Positions 1 through 5,659 of a stretch of 6,853 nt of DNA are shown here, piece after piece; the first letter of the stretch is position 1, and each line of letters begins with the position of its first letter. The stretch is from Ruminococcaceae bacterium UBA1865. GTDB taxonomy: Bacteria > Bacillota > Clostridia > Oscillospirales > Acutalibacteraceae. The notes under the pieces were generated by a model. The model worked only from the letters and a program-made list of their open reading frames with translations. It made no database searches and was not told the origin of the DNA. The stretch covers positions 9,483 through 16,335 of the forward strand of contig DDHX01000010.1 in assembly GCA_002338255.1 (NCBI GenBank), given 5' to 3'. The translations under genes were made by a program, and so were the position numbers.

Positions 1-600
1 GATAATTAAAAACGGTATAAAAATCAAGAATCCGATCGTAAAAGCTCTTTTTAACTCGCTGGTCATAAATGCAGGAATAACCACAGTAATCGACAGTTCA
101 TCGACAGACTTTACCGGTTTTGCTTTTGACAAATTAATGAATAAGTTTAAATCGTCTTTCTTCGTTTGCTTAAGCATAAATTTTTTCATTGGTACAGCTG
201 CTTTTTTAAGGAATTGTTCCTGTGTAATCTTCTGTTCTTTATACGGCTGGTACGCTTCCGTATTAATCTGGTTAATAACAGGAGACATGATGAAAAGCGA
301 TAAAAATAAAGCAATACCGATTAGCACCTGATTAGGCGGGGTTTGCTGCAGCCCCAGTGCATTTTTTAAAGATGACAGAACGATAATAATTCTGGTAAAG
401 CAGGTTGTCATGATGAGAATAGACGGTGCAAGTGCCAGCACAGTGAGCATTTCAATAATCTCAAGCGTGTCTACTCCCTTGCCGTTGACATCGACATTCA
501 CCGATGCCGCGGAAGCGCCACACGGCAGTAAAAACACAAAGACTAAAGAGATTACAATGACAACCAAAATCTTTTTACTGACTTTTCTTTTCCTCTTCAT
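1..600 (-). CDS. fliP: Flagellar export gate protein FliP (3' end cut by window)
   Basis: FliP is an inner-membrane component of the flagellar type III export gate, forming the core channel with FliQ and FliR. The visible 200 codons start at an ATG (600-598). They encode a signal peptide with a basic start (MKRKRKVSKK), a hydrophobic stretch and an Ala-rich end near residues 27-33. Family blocks follow: LAPSILIMTTCFTRIIIVLS, then NALGLQQTPPNQVLIGIALF, then the MSPV...QINTEAYQPY region. The periplasmic segment ends in FMLKQTKKDDL, and the IPAFMTSELKRAF block enters the next membrane segment (GFLIFIPFLII) where the window stops. The family is usually about 220-260 residues, so roughly 30-60 are missing. 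The start lies 26 nt inside fliO and has no clear Shine-Dalgarno sequence, suggesting coupling to fliO translation. Family assignment is secure; the exact start is slightly less so. Confidence 0.96.
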   Translation of the reverse strand, partial: MKRKRKVSKKILVVIVISLVFVFLLPCGASAASVNVDVNGKGVDTLEIIEMLTVLALAPSILIMTTCFTRIIIVLSSLKNALGLQQTPPNQVLIGIALFLSLFIMSPVINQINTEAYQPYKEQKITQEQFLKKAAVPMKKFMLKQTKKDDLNLFINLSKAKPVKSVDELSITVVIPAFMTSELKRAFTIGFLIFIPFLII

Positions 601-1018
601 CTTGGGCATCGTCAGTTTTATCGGCGTTTCGGTTATTCTTGTCACTCATCTTCACATCCCATCTGCTTTTTATTGTTGAATTTAAGGCATCAAGAAAACT
701 ATCTTTCAGAGCGGATTTAGGAAGATTCAACTCTGACCCATCCAGTTCCTTCAAAATCTCAATATTGTTGTTTGCAAATCCAATCAGATAATATTTACCG
801 CAAACCTGAATGATAACGAGCCCTTTATCCTGTGCCAAAGCCACCCGTTCCACAACCTTGATATTGTTGAATTTTGAAACGTTATTCACCCTGTTTGCCA
901 TAAATTTACTAAACAGATAGCAAAGATACAACACCAGAGCAATGGCAAACAGTGAAAAAATCAACGTCAAAATATCTGAAGAAGCACTGAGCGGCAAAAT
1001 ATCTAACGCAAAATTCAA
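575..1018 (-). CDS. fliO: Flagellar biosynthesis protein FliO (FliO/FliZ family)
   Basis: FliO is a small bitopic membrane protein that helps assemble the FliP export-gate complex. This 147-residue product has a short N-terminus, one membrane segment around residues 15-37 (TLIFSLFAIALVLYLCYLF) and a small cytoplasmic domain. That domain carries the family pattern of a V-E-R-V-A-L-A-Q-D-K strand followed by a KYYLIGFANNNIEIL strand. A highly charged tail of Lys, Asp and Glu ends the protein. The start is TTG (1018-1016), supported by a strong AGGGGG seven bases upstream; the next in-frame Met is about residue 40, beyond the membrane segment. Placement between cheY and fliP matches the Bacillus/Clostridium order. 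FliO diverges strongly in sequence, so position and topology carry much of the call. Confidence 0.9.
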   Translation of the reverse strand: MNFALDILPLSASSDILTLIFSLFAIALVLYLCYLFSKFMANRVNNVSKFNNIKVVERVALAQDKGLVIIQVCGKYYLIGFANNNIEILKELDGSELNLPKSALKDSFLDALNSTIKSRWDVKMSDKNNRNADKTDDAQDEEEKKSQ

Positions 1019-1025
1019 TATGGTT

Positions 1026-1031
1026 CCCCCT
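1026..1031 (-). promoter_or_regulatory. Ribosome-binding site supporting the fliO TTG start
   Basis: AGGGGG lies 7 nt before TTG 1018-1016. It sits in the 31-nt cheY-fliO spacer and supports a start that would otherwise be doubtful because no ATG precedes the membrane segment. Confidence 0.7.
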
Positions 1032-1049
1032 CTATGAATGCTGTGAGGA

Positions 1050-1415
1050 TTAAGCCTCTAAAATGCTATGAACAGTTTTCATAATACGGTCCGGTTTAAA
1101 CGGCTTTACAATGAAGTCCTTTGCGCCCAATTTCAGCGCTTCAACAACCATCGCTTCCTGTCCCATCGCTGAACACATAACGACTTTAACAGTGCTGTCC
1201 ATCTCTTTCAAATTTTTTAGTGCCTCTAAGCCATCCATAATCGGCATCGTGATATCCATCAGGATGAGGTCCGGTTTTTCTGAGCTGTAAAGACTGACTG
1301 CACGTTCCCCGTTTTCTGCTTCTACAATTTCCGTATATCCATTCTGCTGCAGTGTGTTTTTAATCATCATTCTCATAAAAGCTGCGTCATCGACCAACAT
1401 AATTTTTTTACTCAT
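1050..1415 (-). CDS. cheY: Chemotaxis response regulator CheY
   Basis: This is a single-domain receiver protein that is phosphorylated by CheA and then binds the flagellar switch to change rotation. Its 121 residues cover one receiver domain and no output domain. The acidic pocket is Asp9 and Asp10 (LVDDAAFMRMM), the phosphoacceptor is Asp54 (LILMDITMPIMDG), the switch Ser is Ser82 (CSAMGQ) and the conserved Lys is Lys104 (DFIVKPF). The DDAAFMRMMIK and CSAMGQ blocks are characteristic of the Bacillus/Clostridium chemotaxis CheY rather than a sporulation or two-component regulator. The gene sits between fliY and fliO, next to the switch genes whose products it acts on. Its ATG is preceded by a perfect AGGAGG, so it may be translated strongly. 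All key residues are intact. Confidence 0.97.
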   Translation of the reverse strand: MSKKIMLVDDAAFMRMMIKNTLQQNGYTEIVEAENGERAVSLYSSEKPDLILMDITMPIMDGLEALKNLKEMDSTVKVVMCSAMGQEAMVVEALKLGAKDFIVKPFKPDRIMKTVHSILEA

Positions 1416-1426
1416 TATTATTGTTT

Positions 1427-1432
1427 CCTCCT
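1427..1432 (-). promoter_or_regulatory. Strong ribosome-binding site of cheY
   Basis: A perfect AGGAGG lies 11 nt before the cheY ATG. It is the best Shine-Dalgarno match in the window, in contrast to fliP, which has none. Confidence 0.85.
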
Positions 1433-1437
1433 AATAG

Positions 1438-1453
1438 GCACCGCTTAAGGTGC
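1438..1453 (-). repeat. Small hairpin in the fliY-cheY spacer
   Basis: Perfect 5-bp arms GCACC and GGTGC flank a 6-nt loop. On the transcribed (minus) strand the hairpin ends 5 nt before the cheY AGGAGG and has no U-tract after it, so it is not a terminator there. Read on the plus strand it is followed by TTTTCTTCT and looks like a weak terminator for antisense transcription. It could affect cheY leader folding, or it may be chance. Confidence 0.3.
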
Positions 1454-1460
1454 TTTTCTT

Positions 1461-2540
1461 CTAAATCAGTTTCATAATCTCGCTGCTTAGTACTTCTGTG
1501 ATTCTTACTCCGTAAAAATCATCCACGACAACAACGTCGCCTCTTGCGATTCGCTTACCATTTACATAAACATCTATCTGTGAACCGGCTTGCTTGTCCA
1601 ACTCAACAATTGTACCCGATGTAAAGTCCAAAATATCTTTAATTGGTTTTGTTGTGCGGCCGATTTCAACCGAAATTTGCAGTGGAACCGACATGATCAT
1701 GTTTAAGTTGTTATTTTGATCATCTGAAAGTACCACTTCATCCTCATCAAAATTTTGATAGGATGCTCGTTCCACATTGTAATTTTTTTGAGGCTCCGGC
1801 CTCACCGCATAATCATTTGCGGGCCTTGCAGCAGGCTCCTGCTTTCTGACCGGCTGAGGAGGGGCTACTGGAGCAGGCTTTTGTAAAACAGGTTGTTGTT
1901 CTATTTTCTGAGGCTGAGGTGCCTCTTGTGCCGGTGTGTCAAAGCTAAAAGTTGAAATCAATTCCTTGGCAAGATCCACTGTCATGAGACTGATAAACTC
2001 ACTGTTAACCAAATCGCCGATCATTAAATTAAATTTTACGGCTACCACCATTTGATCTGGTTGGTAATACTTACTCTTAAACTGCTCTTCATTCTCAATT
2101 TGAAAAGAGTTTGGCGGCGAAATATTAATTGCCCTGTTTAGGAACTGAGAAAGCGCCGTAGCGGAAGCCCCCATCATTAGGTTCATAACTTCACAAATTG
2201 CGCCAATACTCATTTCATCCATTACAAATGGTTGTTCTTCGGTATAGTCGGTATGAAGCAGCAACCCCACGATAACCTGCACATCTGTTTCTTTTAAAAC
2301 TAAAATATTCTTTCCACTCAAACCGCTTACGTAATTAATTTCTACCGCAATGGCAGGCTCCATTGATTCAAACTTAACCTCGGTTGAACGCAATACCTCA
2401 ACTTGCGGCGTAGTGATGTTCACCCTTTGTTCCAATAATTCAGAAACGGAGGTTGCGGATGAACCCAAACTGATATTTAATATTTCTCCTATGGCATCAA
2501 TGTCCATAGCAGAAAAAAGTTCCTCACTATTCGGCTCCAT
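1461..2540 (-). CDS. fliY: Flagellar switch protein FliY (CheC-like core plus C-terminal FliN domain)
   Basis: FliY is the Gram-positive C-ring protein that combines a CheC/CheX-type CheY-P phosphatase fold with a FliN-like SpoA domain. From the ATG at 2540 it has 359 residues. The first CheC half-site is D15-x3-E19-x2-N22 followed 22 residues later by P45; the second has E117, N120 and P143, but Gly113 stands where Asp or Ser is expected. A Pro/Gln-rich linker spans about residues 205-265 and a SpoA/FliN domain about 280-355 (VPLQISVEIGRTTKPIKDIL). AAAGGTGA sits 5 nt before the ATG. A GTG at 2549 would add three residues but overlaps this site, and a TGA at 2555-2553 blocks further extension. 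The N-terminal CheY-P-binding peptide of Bacillus FliY is absent. The gene lies 19 nt after fliM. Confidence 0.95.
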   Translation of the reverse strand: MEPNSEELFSAMDIDAIGEILNISLGSSATSVSELLEQRVNITTPQVEVLRSTEVKFESMEPAIAVEINYVSGLSGKNILVLKETDVQVIVGLLLHTDYTEEQPFVMDEMSIGAICEVMNLMMGASATALSQFLNRAINISPPNSFQIENEEQFKSKYYQPDQMVVAVKFNLMIGDLVNSEFISLMTVDLAKELISTFSFDTPAQEAPQPQKIEQQPVLQKPAPVAPPQPVRKQEPAARPANDYAVRPEPQKNYNVERASYQNFDEDEVVLSDDQNNNLNMIMSVPLQISVEIGRTTKPIKDILDFTSGTIVELDKQAGSQIDVYVNGKRIARGDVVVVDDFYGVRITEVLSSEIMKLI

Positions 2541-2545
2541 AGAAA

Positions 2546-2553
2546 TCACCTTT
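2546..2553 (-). promoter_or_regulatory. Ribosome-binding site that sets the fliY start
   Basis: AAAGGTGA is centred correctly for the ATG at 2540-2538. The alternative GTG start at 2549-2547 is itself part of this motif and has no separate Shine-Dalgarno sequence at a usable distance, so the ATG is preferred. Confidence 0.75.
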
Positions 2554-2559
2554 CATCAT

Positions 2560-3558
2560 TTATTGAAGAGTTTTGTCGATCTTTACTGCATACTTTTTCT
2601 TTTTTGTTCCAATCACGCCTGTAAACCAAGGTGAGTCCTCCACTTCTAAAGTTACTGTATTTTTCTCAACAGGAGTGTCAAGAGGGATGATGTCTCCTGC
2701 CTGCAAACAGAGCAACTCCTTTAAGCTGATTTCTGTTTTTCCCAAAATCGCAGCAACCTTTAGTGGTGAGCTTTTAATGCTGTGCATAATGCCAACTTTA
2801 CGCTGTTGCTCAACCTCCGGATCTTCCTTTTGAGGCATTTTAACATATCTCGAATTAAAGACACGAAATATTTCTTTCAGTGCGGAAGCTGGAAGACAGA
2901 CATTCATATTACCTTTTAAATTCTCGAGAGTAATTTCAATTGCTACAATTGCGACCGCTTCATCCGGTTGGATCATTTGAATCAATCTGGAATTTGTTTC
3001 AATCATATCGATTGTATGATTAATTTCCATGTAATTGCTCCAAGCATTGTTTAGAAGAGGCGAAATTTGTTTAAACAGGTATTCCAGTACCGATATTTCA
3101 ATATCGGTATAATCTCTGTCAAGATCATAGCCACGTCCGTTTCCGCCTAACAGGCGGTCCATCATGGCGAAAGAAACCGGTCGGGACAATTCAATCAATA
3201 TTTGCTTGTCGTCGATTTTGTTTTCTTCATTATGCATTCCAATAATTCCGACTAACACAGAATCACTTAAAGCATTGTTGAATTCACGGTATTCCTCCTC
3301 TTCGACTTGAAGAATTTGCATTTCACAGGAACTGCGAAGCATCCCTGCCAGCTGAAGACTGAACATCCTTGCAAAACCATCAAAAACAGTATCCAATAAT
3401 TTGAGTTGCTCCCTTGTAAACTTTTTGGGAGACATAAAGTCATATTCTTTTACTTTTGATGATGTGGATTGTTCTTCGATCTCATTAAAGTCAACATGGC
3501 CGCTTTGCAAATTTCCCAAAAGCTCATCTATTTGCTTCTGCGATAATACTTCTGCCAT
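2560..3558 (-). CDS. fliM: Flagellar motor switch protein FliM
   Basis: FliM is the C-ring protein that receives CheY-P and couples it to rotor direction, linking the FliG layer to FliN/FliY. From ATG 3558 it has 332 residues, a normal length. Residues 5-14 (LSQKQIDELL) are the N-terminal CheY-P-binding motif of the LSQxEIDALL type. The CheC-like middle domain contains DRLLGGNGRG, with the conserved GGxG at 138-141. The C-terminal SpoA domain spans about 262-330 (SPLKVAAILGKTEISLKELL). The open frame extends 14 codons further to a TTG at 3600, but that start has no ribosome-binding site and would precede the conserved N-terminus; GGAGG lies just before the ATG. motB is 125 nt upstream, and the fliL that often precedes fliM is missing. 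Confidence 0.97.
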   Translation of the reverse strand: MAEVLSQKQIDELLGNLQSGHVDFNEIEEQSTSSKVKEYDFMSPKKFTREQLKLLDTVFDGFARMFSLQLAGMLRSSCEMQILQVEEEEYREFNNALSDSVLVGIIGMHNEENKIDDKQILIELSRPVSFAMMDRLLGGNGRGYDLDRDYTDIEISVLEYLFKQISPLLNNAWSNYMEINHTIDMIETNSRLIQMIQPDEAVAIVAIEITLENLKGNMNVCLPASALKEIFRVFNSRYVKMPQKEDPEVEQQRKVGIMHSIKSSPLKVAAILGKTEISLKELLCLQAGDIIPLDTPVEKNTVTLEVEDSPWFTGVIGTKKKKYAVKIDKTLQ

Positions 3559-3562
3559 AAAA

Positions 3563-3567
3563 CCTCC
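3563..3567 (-). promoter_or_regulatory. Ribosome-binding site that sets the fliM start
   Basis: GGAGG lies 4 nt before ATG 3558-3556, slightly close but otherwise canonical. It supports the 332-residue product over the longer TTG-initiated frame. Confidence 0.75.
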
Positions 3568-3667
3568 ATTTCCACGCACATCTAACAGATTAAAATACAA
3601 ATATATTTCAAAAGCGTTCTCATCTTGTGCGAAAAGTCAAACGCTGTATGGAAACCAAAATAAAATC

Positions 3668-3683
3668 TCATGCCTGAGCATGA
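3668..3683 (-). terminator. Weak terminator-like or attenuating hairpin directly after motB
   Basis: Perfect 6-bp arms TCATGC and GCATGA enclose a TCAG tetraloop, beginning at the base after the motB TAA. The transcribed strand then reads GATTTTATTTT, an interrupted U-rich tract. The stem is short with moderate GC, so full termination is unlikely. Partial attenuation between the stator genes and fliM, or an mRNA 3'-end function, is possible. Confidence 0.35.
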
Positions 3684-4541
3684 TTATTTGCTACTCGTGC
3701 CGCTTGATGATTTAATATCCTTGTAAATATCATCCAAAACGGAACTTACCTTGCCGGATTTTGAAATGTAAACTTCTACTCTTCTGTTTTTTGCCCTGTT
3801 CACCTCTGTGTTATTGTGCGGTACAATGGGCCTGTACTCTCCGTATCCTTCGGAAACCATTTTTCCGGGATCAATAATATTTTTAATTTGAACGTATATC
3901 AAAACGTTTTTTGCTCTGTCGGATGACAATGAACGGTCAAAGGCTTGCGCCGCTATGCTTGTTGACTCCCCGGCACGCGCCGTATGCCCATAAAAACGAA
4001 TTTCACCAATCTGGTCTGGAATATTCTTTATTCCATTACACAAAAAATCCAAAATCTTTTTTCCATCGTCACGCAGGACCGAACTGTCTCCATTAAAAAA
4101 GATGCTGTTTTGAAACGTAATAAAAGTGTAGCTGTCACCTTTATGAACCTGCACGGAATTCTGCAAACCGTTTCTATTGACATAGTCATTCATATATTTA
4201 TACAAACTATCAAAATCCGTTACTTTATCGGTGGGAGTACTTGAAGTAATTTCGCTTGAAGCGGCTGAACTTGTGCTGGGATTTGAAGAACTCAGACTTT
4301 TGTCGGCATCAAAGGTCTTTCCAGTTCCCGAATTCTGTGAACTTGCTGTAATTGCCTGTTCTATGGTTGCCGTCGCCGGCTTGTTTGTTGAAAACGCTTT
4401 GACAAGCGTCTGCCATTTACTGGCATCCACTGTGGACATAGCAAACAACATAACAAAAAAGGTCAGCAACAGAGTCACCATATCTGCATATGTATCCAAC
4501 CAATTTGGTCCGCCGCCGCCTTCTGATTTTTTTCTGGCCAA
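3684..4541 (-). CDS. motB: Flagellar stator protein MotB
   Basis: MotB anchors the stator to peptidoglycan and supplies the ion-binding Asp of the channel. This 285-residue product has a basic N-terminus, then WLDTYADMVTLLLTFFVML: one membrane segment whose Asp20 is the conserved ion-binding residue, followed by a plug-like amphipathic segment (about 38-52). A Ser/Thr-rich linker covers about 55-105. The OmpA-like peptidoglycan-binding domain spans about 140-260, with FYGHTARAG, LSSDRAKNV and NRRVEV. In GHTA, Ala188 stands where most of the family has Asp. The start is TTG (4541-4539), with GGGGGTGA just upstream; no in-frame ATG precedes the membrane segment. It follows motA by 97 nt. Whether the stator uses H+ or Na+ cannot be decided from sequence alone. 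Confidence 0.96.
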   Translation of the reverse strand: MARKKSEGGGGPNWLDTYADMVTLLLTFFVMLFAMSTVDASKWQTLVKAFSTNKPATATIEQAITASSQNSGTGKTFDADKSLSSSNPSTSSAASSEITSSTPTDKVTDFDSLYKYMNDYVNRNGLQNSVQVHKGDSYTFITFQNSIFFNGDSSVLRDDGKKILDFLCNGIKNIPDQIGEIRFYGHTARAGESTSIAAQAFDRSLSSDRAKNVLIYVQIKNIIDPGKMVSEGYGEYRPIVPHNNTEVNRAKNRRVEVYISKSGKVSSVLDDIYKDIKSSSGTSSK

Positions 4542-4545
4542 TCTC

Positions 4546-4553
4546 TCACCCCC
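4546..4553 (-). promoter_or_regulatory. Ribosome-binding site supporting the motB TTG start
   Basis: GGGGGTGA lies 4 nt before TTG 4541-4539, with 7 nt from the G-run to the start. It makes the non-ATG start credible. A four-codon leader frame (ATG at 4560) ends with its TGA inside this motif, but it has no ribosome-binding site of its own. Confidence 0.65.
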
Positions 4554-4637
4554 ACTTCATAGTTTACAACGTAAATTGCTGTACTGCTTTATAATCCGCA
4601 TCAATTAAAAAAATTGAATAAAAGAAATTGGTTTTAT

Positions 4638-5498
4638 TTACGAAGCCTTCTTGCCTTTTTCTGGTTTCTTTTGTGAAGAAGCAGCTTCGCCTTTCTCCTT
4701 TTCCTTTTCGTTTCCTCTTTTGCTTTCGCAAAGGAACGAATTCAGTCTCTCTTCAATATGTTTCGGGTTATCGCCAGCTTGTATGGAAATGACGCCTTCC
4801 ATTACAATTTCTTTGCAAACCATTTCTTCGTCATGGCGCATATGAAGTTTATGCGCAAACGGCGTAAGCACCAGGTTGGAGAGCATAGAGCCATAGAAGG
4901 TAGTAATCAAAGCGGTTGACATACCTTGCGCCATTTTAGTCGCTCCGCCTTCAGCACTCATATCCATGTTTGCAAGCATATTAATTAAACCGATTAGTGT
5001 ACCGATCATACCAAACGCGGGTCCAAATGTGGAGAATTTCTCGTAAAATTGCCACACATGAGAATGTCGGTCTTCCAAATTATCCAATTCATTTTCCAAC
5101 ATCTGTTTCACCTTGGTAGGGTCAATCGCATCAACAACCAACATGATACTTTCCCGTAAAAAGGCATCCTCTTCTTGAGAGGCTTTTTCCTCAAGAGAAA
5201 GTAAACCTTTTCTTCTTGCTTCCTGCGCAAAATCCACAATCGTTGCAATGTACTTCTGCGGTTGGTATTTATTCCTCTGTACAATGATTTTCATGTGTTT
5301 TGGCATACCTTTAAAGTAAGAAATAGGAAAAGCAATCAGAGTTGCCGCAATTGCGCCGCCAAAGGTAATCGCCATACTGGGGTAATTAATGAAATTTATG
5401 AGTGTTGACATTGTGATTCCTGAAGAGGGATCATAAACAATACCGAAAATAATCAGACCAAGCCCGGCAATCAGCCCCACAATACTTGTAAAATCCAC
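4638..5498 (-). CDS. motA: Flagellar stator protein MotA
   Basis: MotA forms the ion-conducting stator ring with MotB and contacts the rotor through its large cytoplasmic loop. From GTG 5498 it has 286 residues. Four membrane segments are visible at about 4-22, 32-58, 155-176 (FGPAFGMIGTLIGLINML) and 193-214 (ending NLVLTPFAH). The conserved prolines are Pro160 and Pro213. The loop between segments 2 and 3 contains EARRKGLLSLE at about 94-104, typical of the MotA/TolQ/ExbB family. The frame is open to a GTG at 5546, but AAGGAAG at 5512-5506 and the usual MDxxxxxG beginning place the start at 5498. The C-terminus carries an unusually Lys/Glu-rich tail after residue 258. motB follows, as expected for a co-produced stator pair. 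Confidence 0.95.
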   Translation of the reverse strand: MDFTSIVGLIAGLGLIIFGIVYDPSSGITMSTLINFINYPSMAITFGGAIAATLIAFPISYFKGMPKHMKIIVQRNKYQPQKYIATIVDFAQEARRKGLLSLEEKASQEEDAFLRESIMLVVDAIDPTKVKQMLENELDNLEDRHSHVWQFYEKFSTFGPAFGMIGTLIGLINMLANMDMSAEGGATKMAQGMSTALITTFYGSMLSNLVLTPFAHKLHMRHDEEMVCKEIVMEGVISIQAGDNPKHIEERLNSFLCESKRGNEKEKEKGEAASSQKKPEKGKKAS

Positions 5499-5505
5499 AC
5501 TAACA

Positions 5506-5512
5506 CTTCCTT
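5506..5512 (-). promoter_or_regulatory. Ribosome-binding site that sets the motA start
   Basis: AAGGAAG lies 7 nt before GTG 5498-5496. The longer frame from GTG 5546 lacks such a site and adds residues not seen at typical MotA N-termini. Confidence 0.65.
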
Positions 5513-5637
5513 GCGTTAAATTACAGATAAAAACTTTTTGCAGCACAACTCATTTCAACAATAAACACAAGGTTGTGATACACGAAATTTCTTTCAGGCA
5601 TTGACGCTTCATCCATATGACACTGCCTGTCGCAAAA

Positions 5638-5659
5638 TGAAGCTATTCCATTAGCTTCA
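5638..5659 (-). terminator. Terminator-like hairpin over the flbD stop codon
   Basis: Perfect 8-bp arms TGAAGCTA and TAGCTTCA enclose a 6-nt loop (ATGGAA on the transcribed strand). The second arm contains the flbD TAG stop, and TTTT follows directly before GCG. The stem has only three G-C pairs and the U-tract is four bases, so it is at best a weak terminator or attenuator between flbD and motA. Ribosomes reaching the flbD stop would disrupt it. Confidence 0.4.

Noticed and set aside
2530..2559. 10-codon frame starting right after the fliM stop (MMKGDFYGAE)
   Set aside because: No Shine-Dalgarno sequence; it overlaps the fliY ribosome-binding site and start out of frame and is probably incidental.
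3582..3671. 29-codon minus-strand frame in the motB-fliM spacer, with a hydrophobic C-terminus
   Set aside because: Its ATG lies within the post-motB hairpin with no usable ribosome-binding site, and short frames are expected by chance in A+T-rich spacers. It does not resemble FliL.
4546..4560. Four-codon leader frame whose stop lies in the motB ribosome-binding site
   Set aside because: Could in principle couple termination to motB initiation, but it has no ribosome-binding site and is too short to judge.
4580..4610. TATAAA as a possible -10 element upstream of motB
   Set aside because: No matching -35 hexamer at 16-18 nt spacing. No sigma-28-type promoter (TAAA-N15-GCCGATAT) was seen in the spacers either.
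4601..4617. TCAATT/AATTGA inverted repeat with a T5 loop in the motA-motB spacer
   Set aside because: Almost entirely A-T pairs in an A+T-rich stretch; too weak to call a terminator.
137..4845. Several plus-strand open frames of 60-130 codons
   Set aside because: They lie antisense to well-conserved flagellar genes, have no recognisable domains or ribosome-binding sites, and are explained as frame shadows.
5499..5546. Longer motA start at GTG 5546
   Set aside because: Adds 16 residues not typical of MotA and lacks a ribosome-binding site, while GTG 5498 has AAGGAAG at the right distance.
5499..5642. Cyclic-di-GMP riboswitch in the structured flbD-motA spacer
   Set aside because: Such riboswitches occur upstream of clostridial flagellar operons, but I could not find the conserved GEMM core sequences here.
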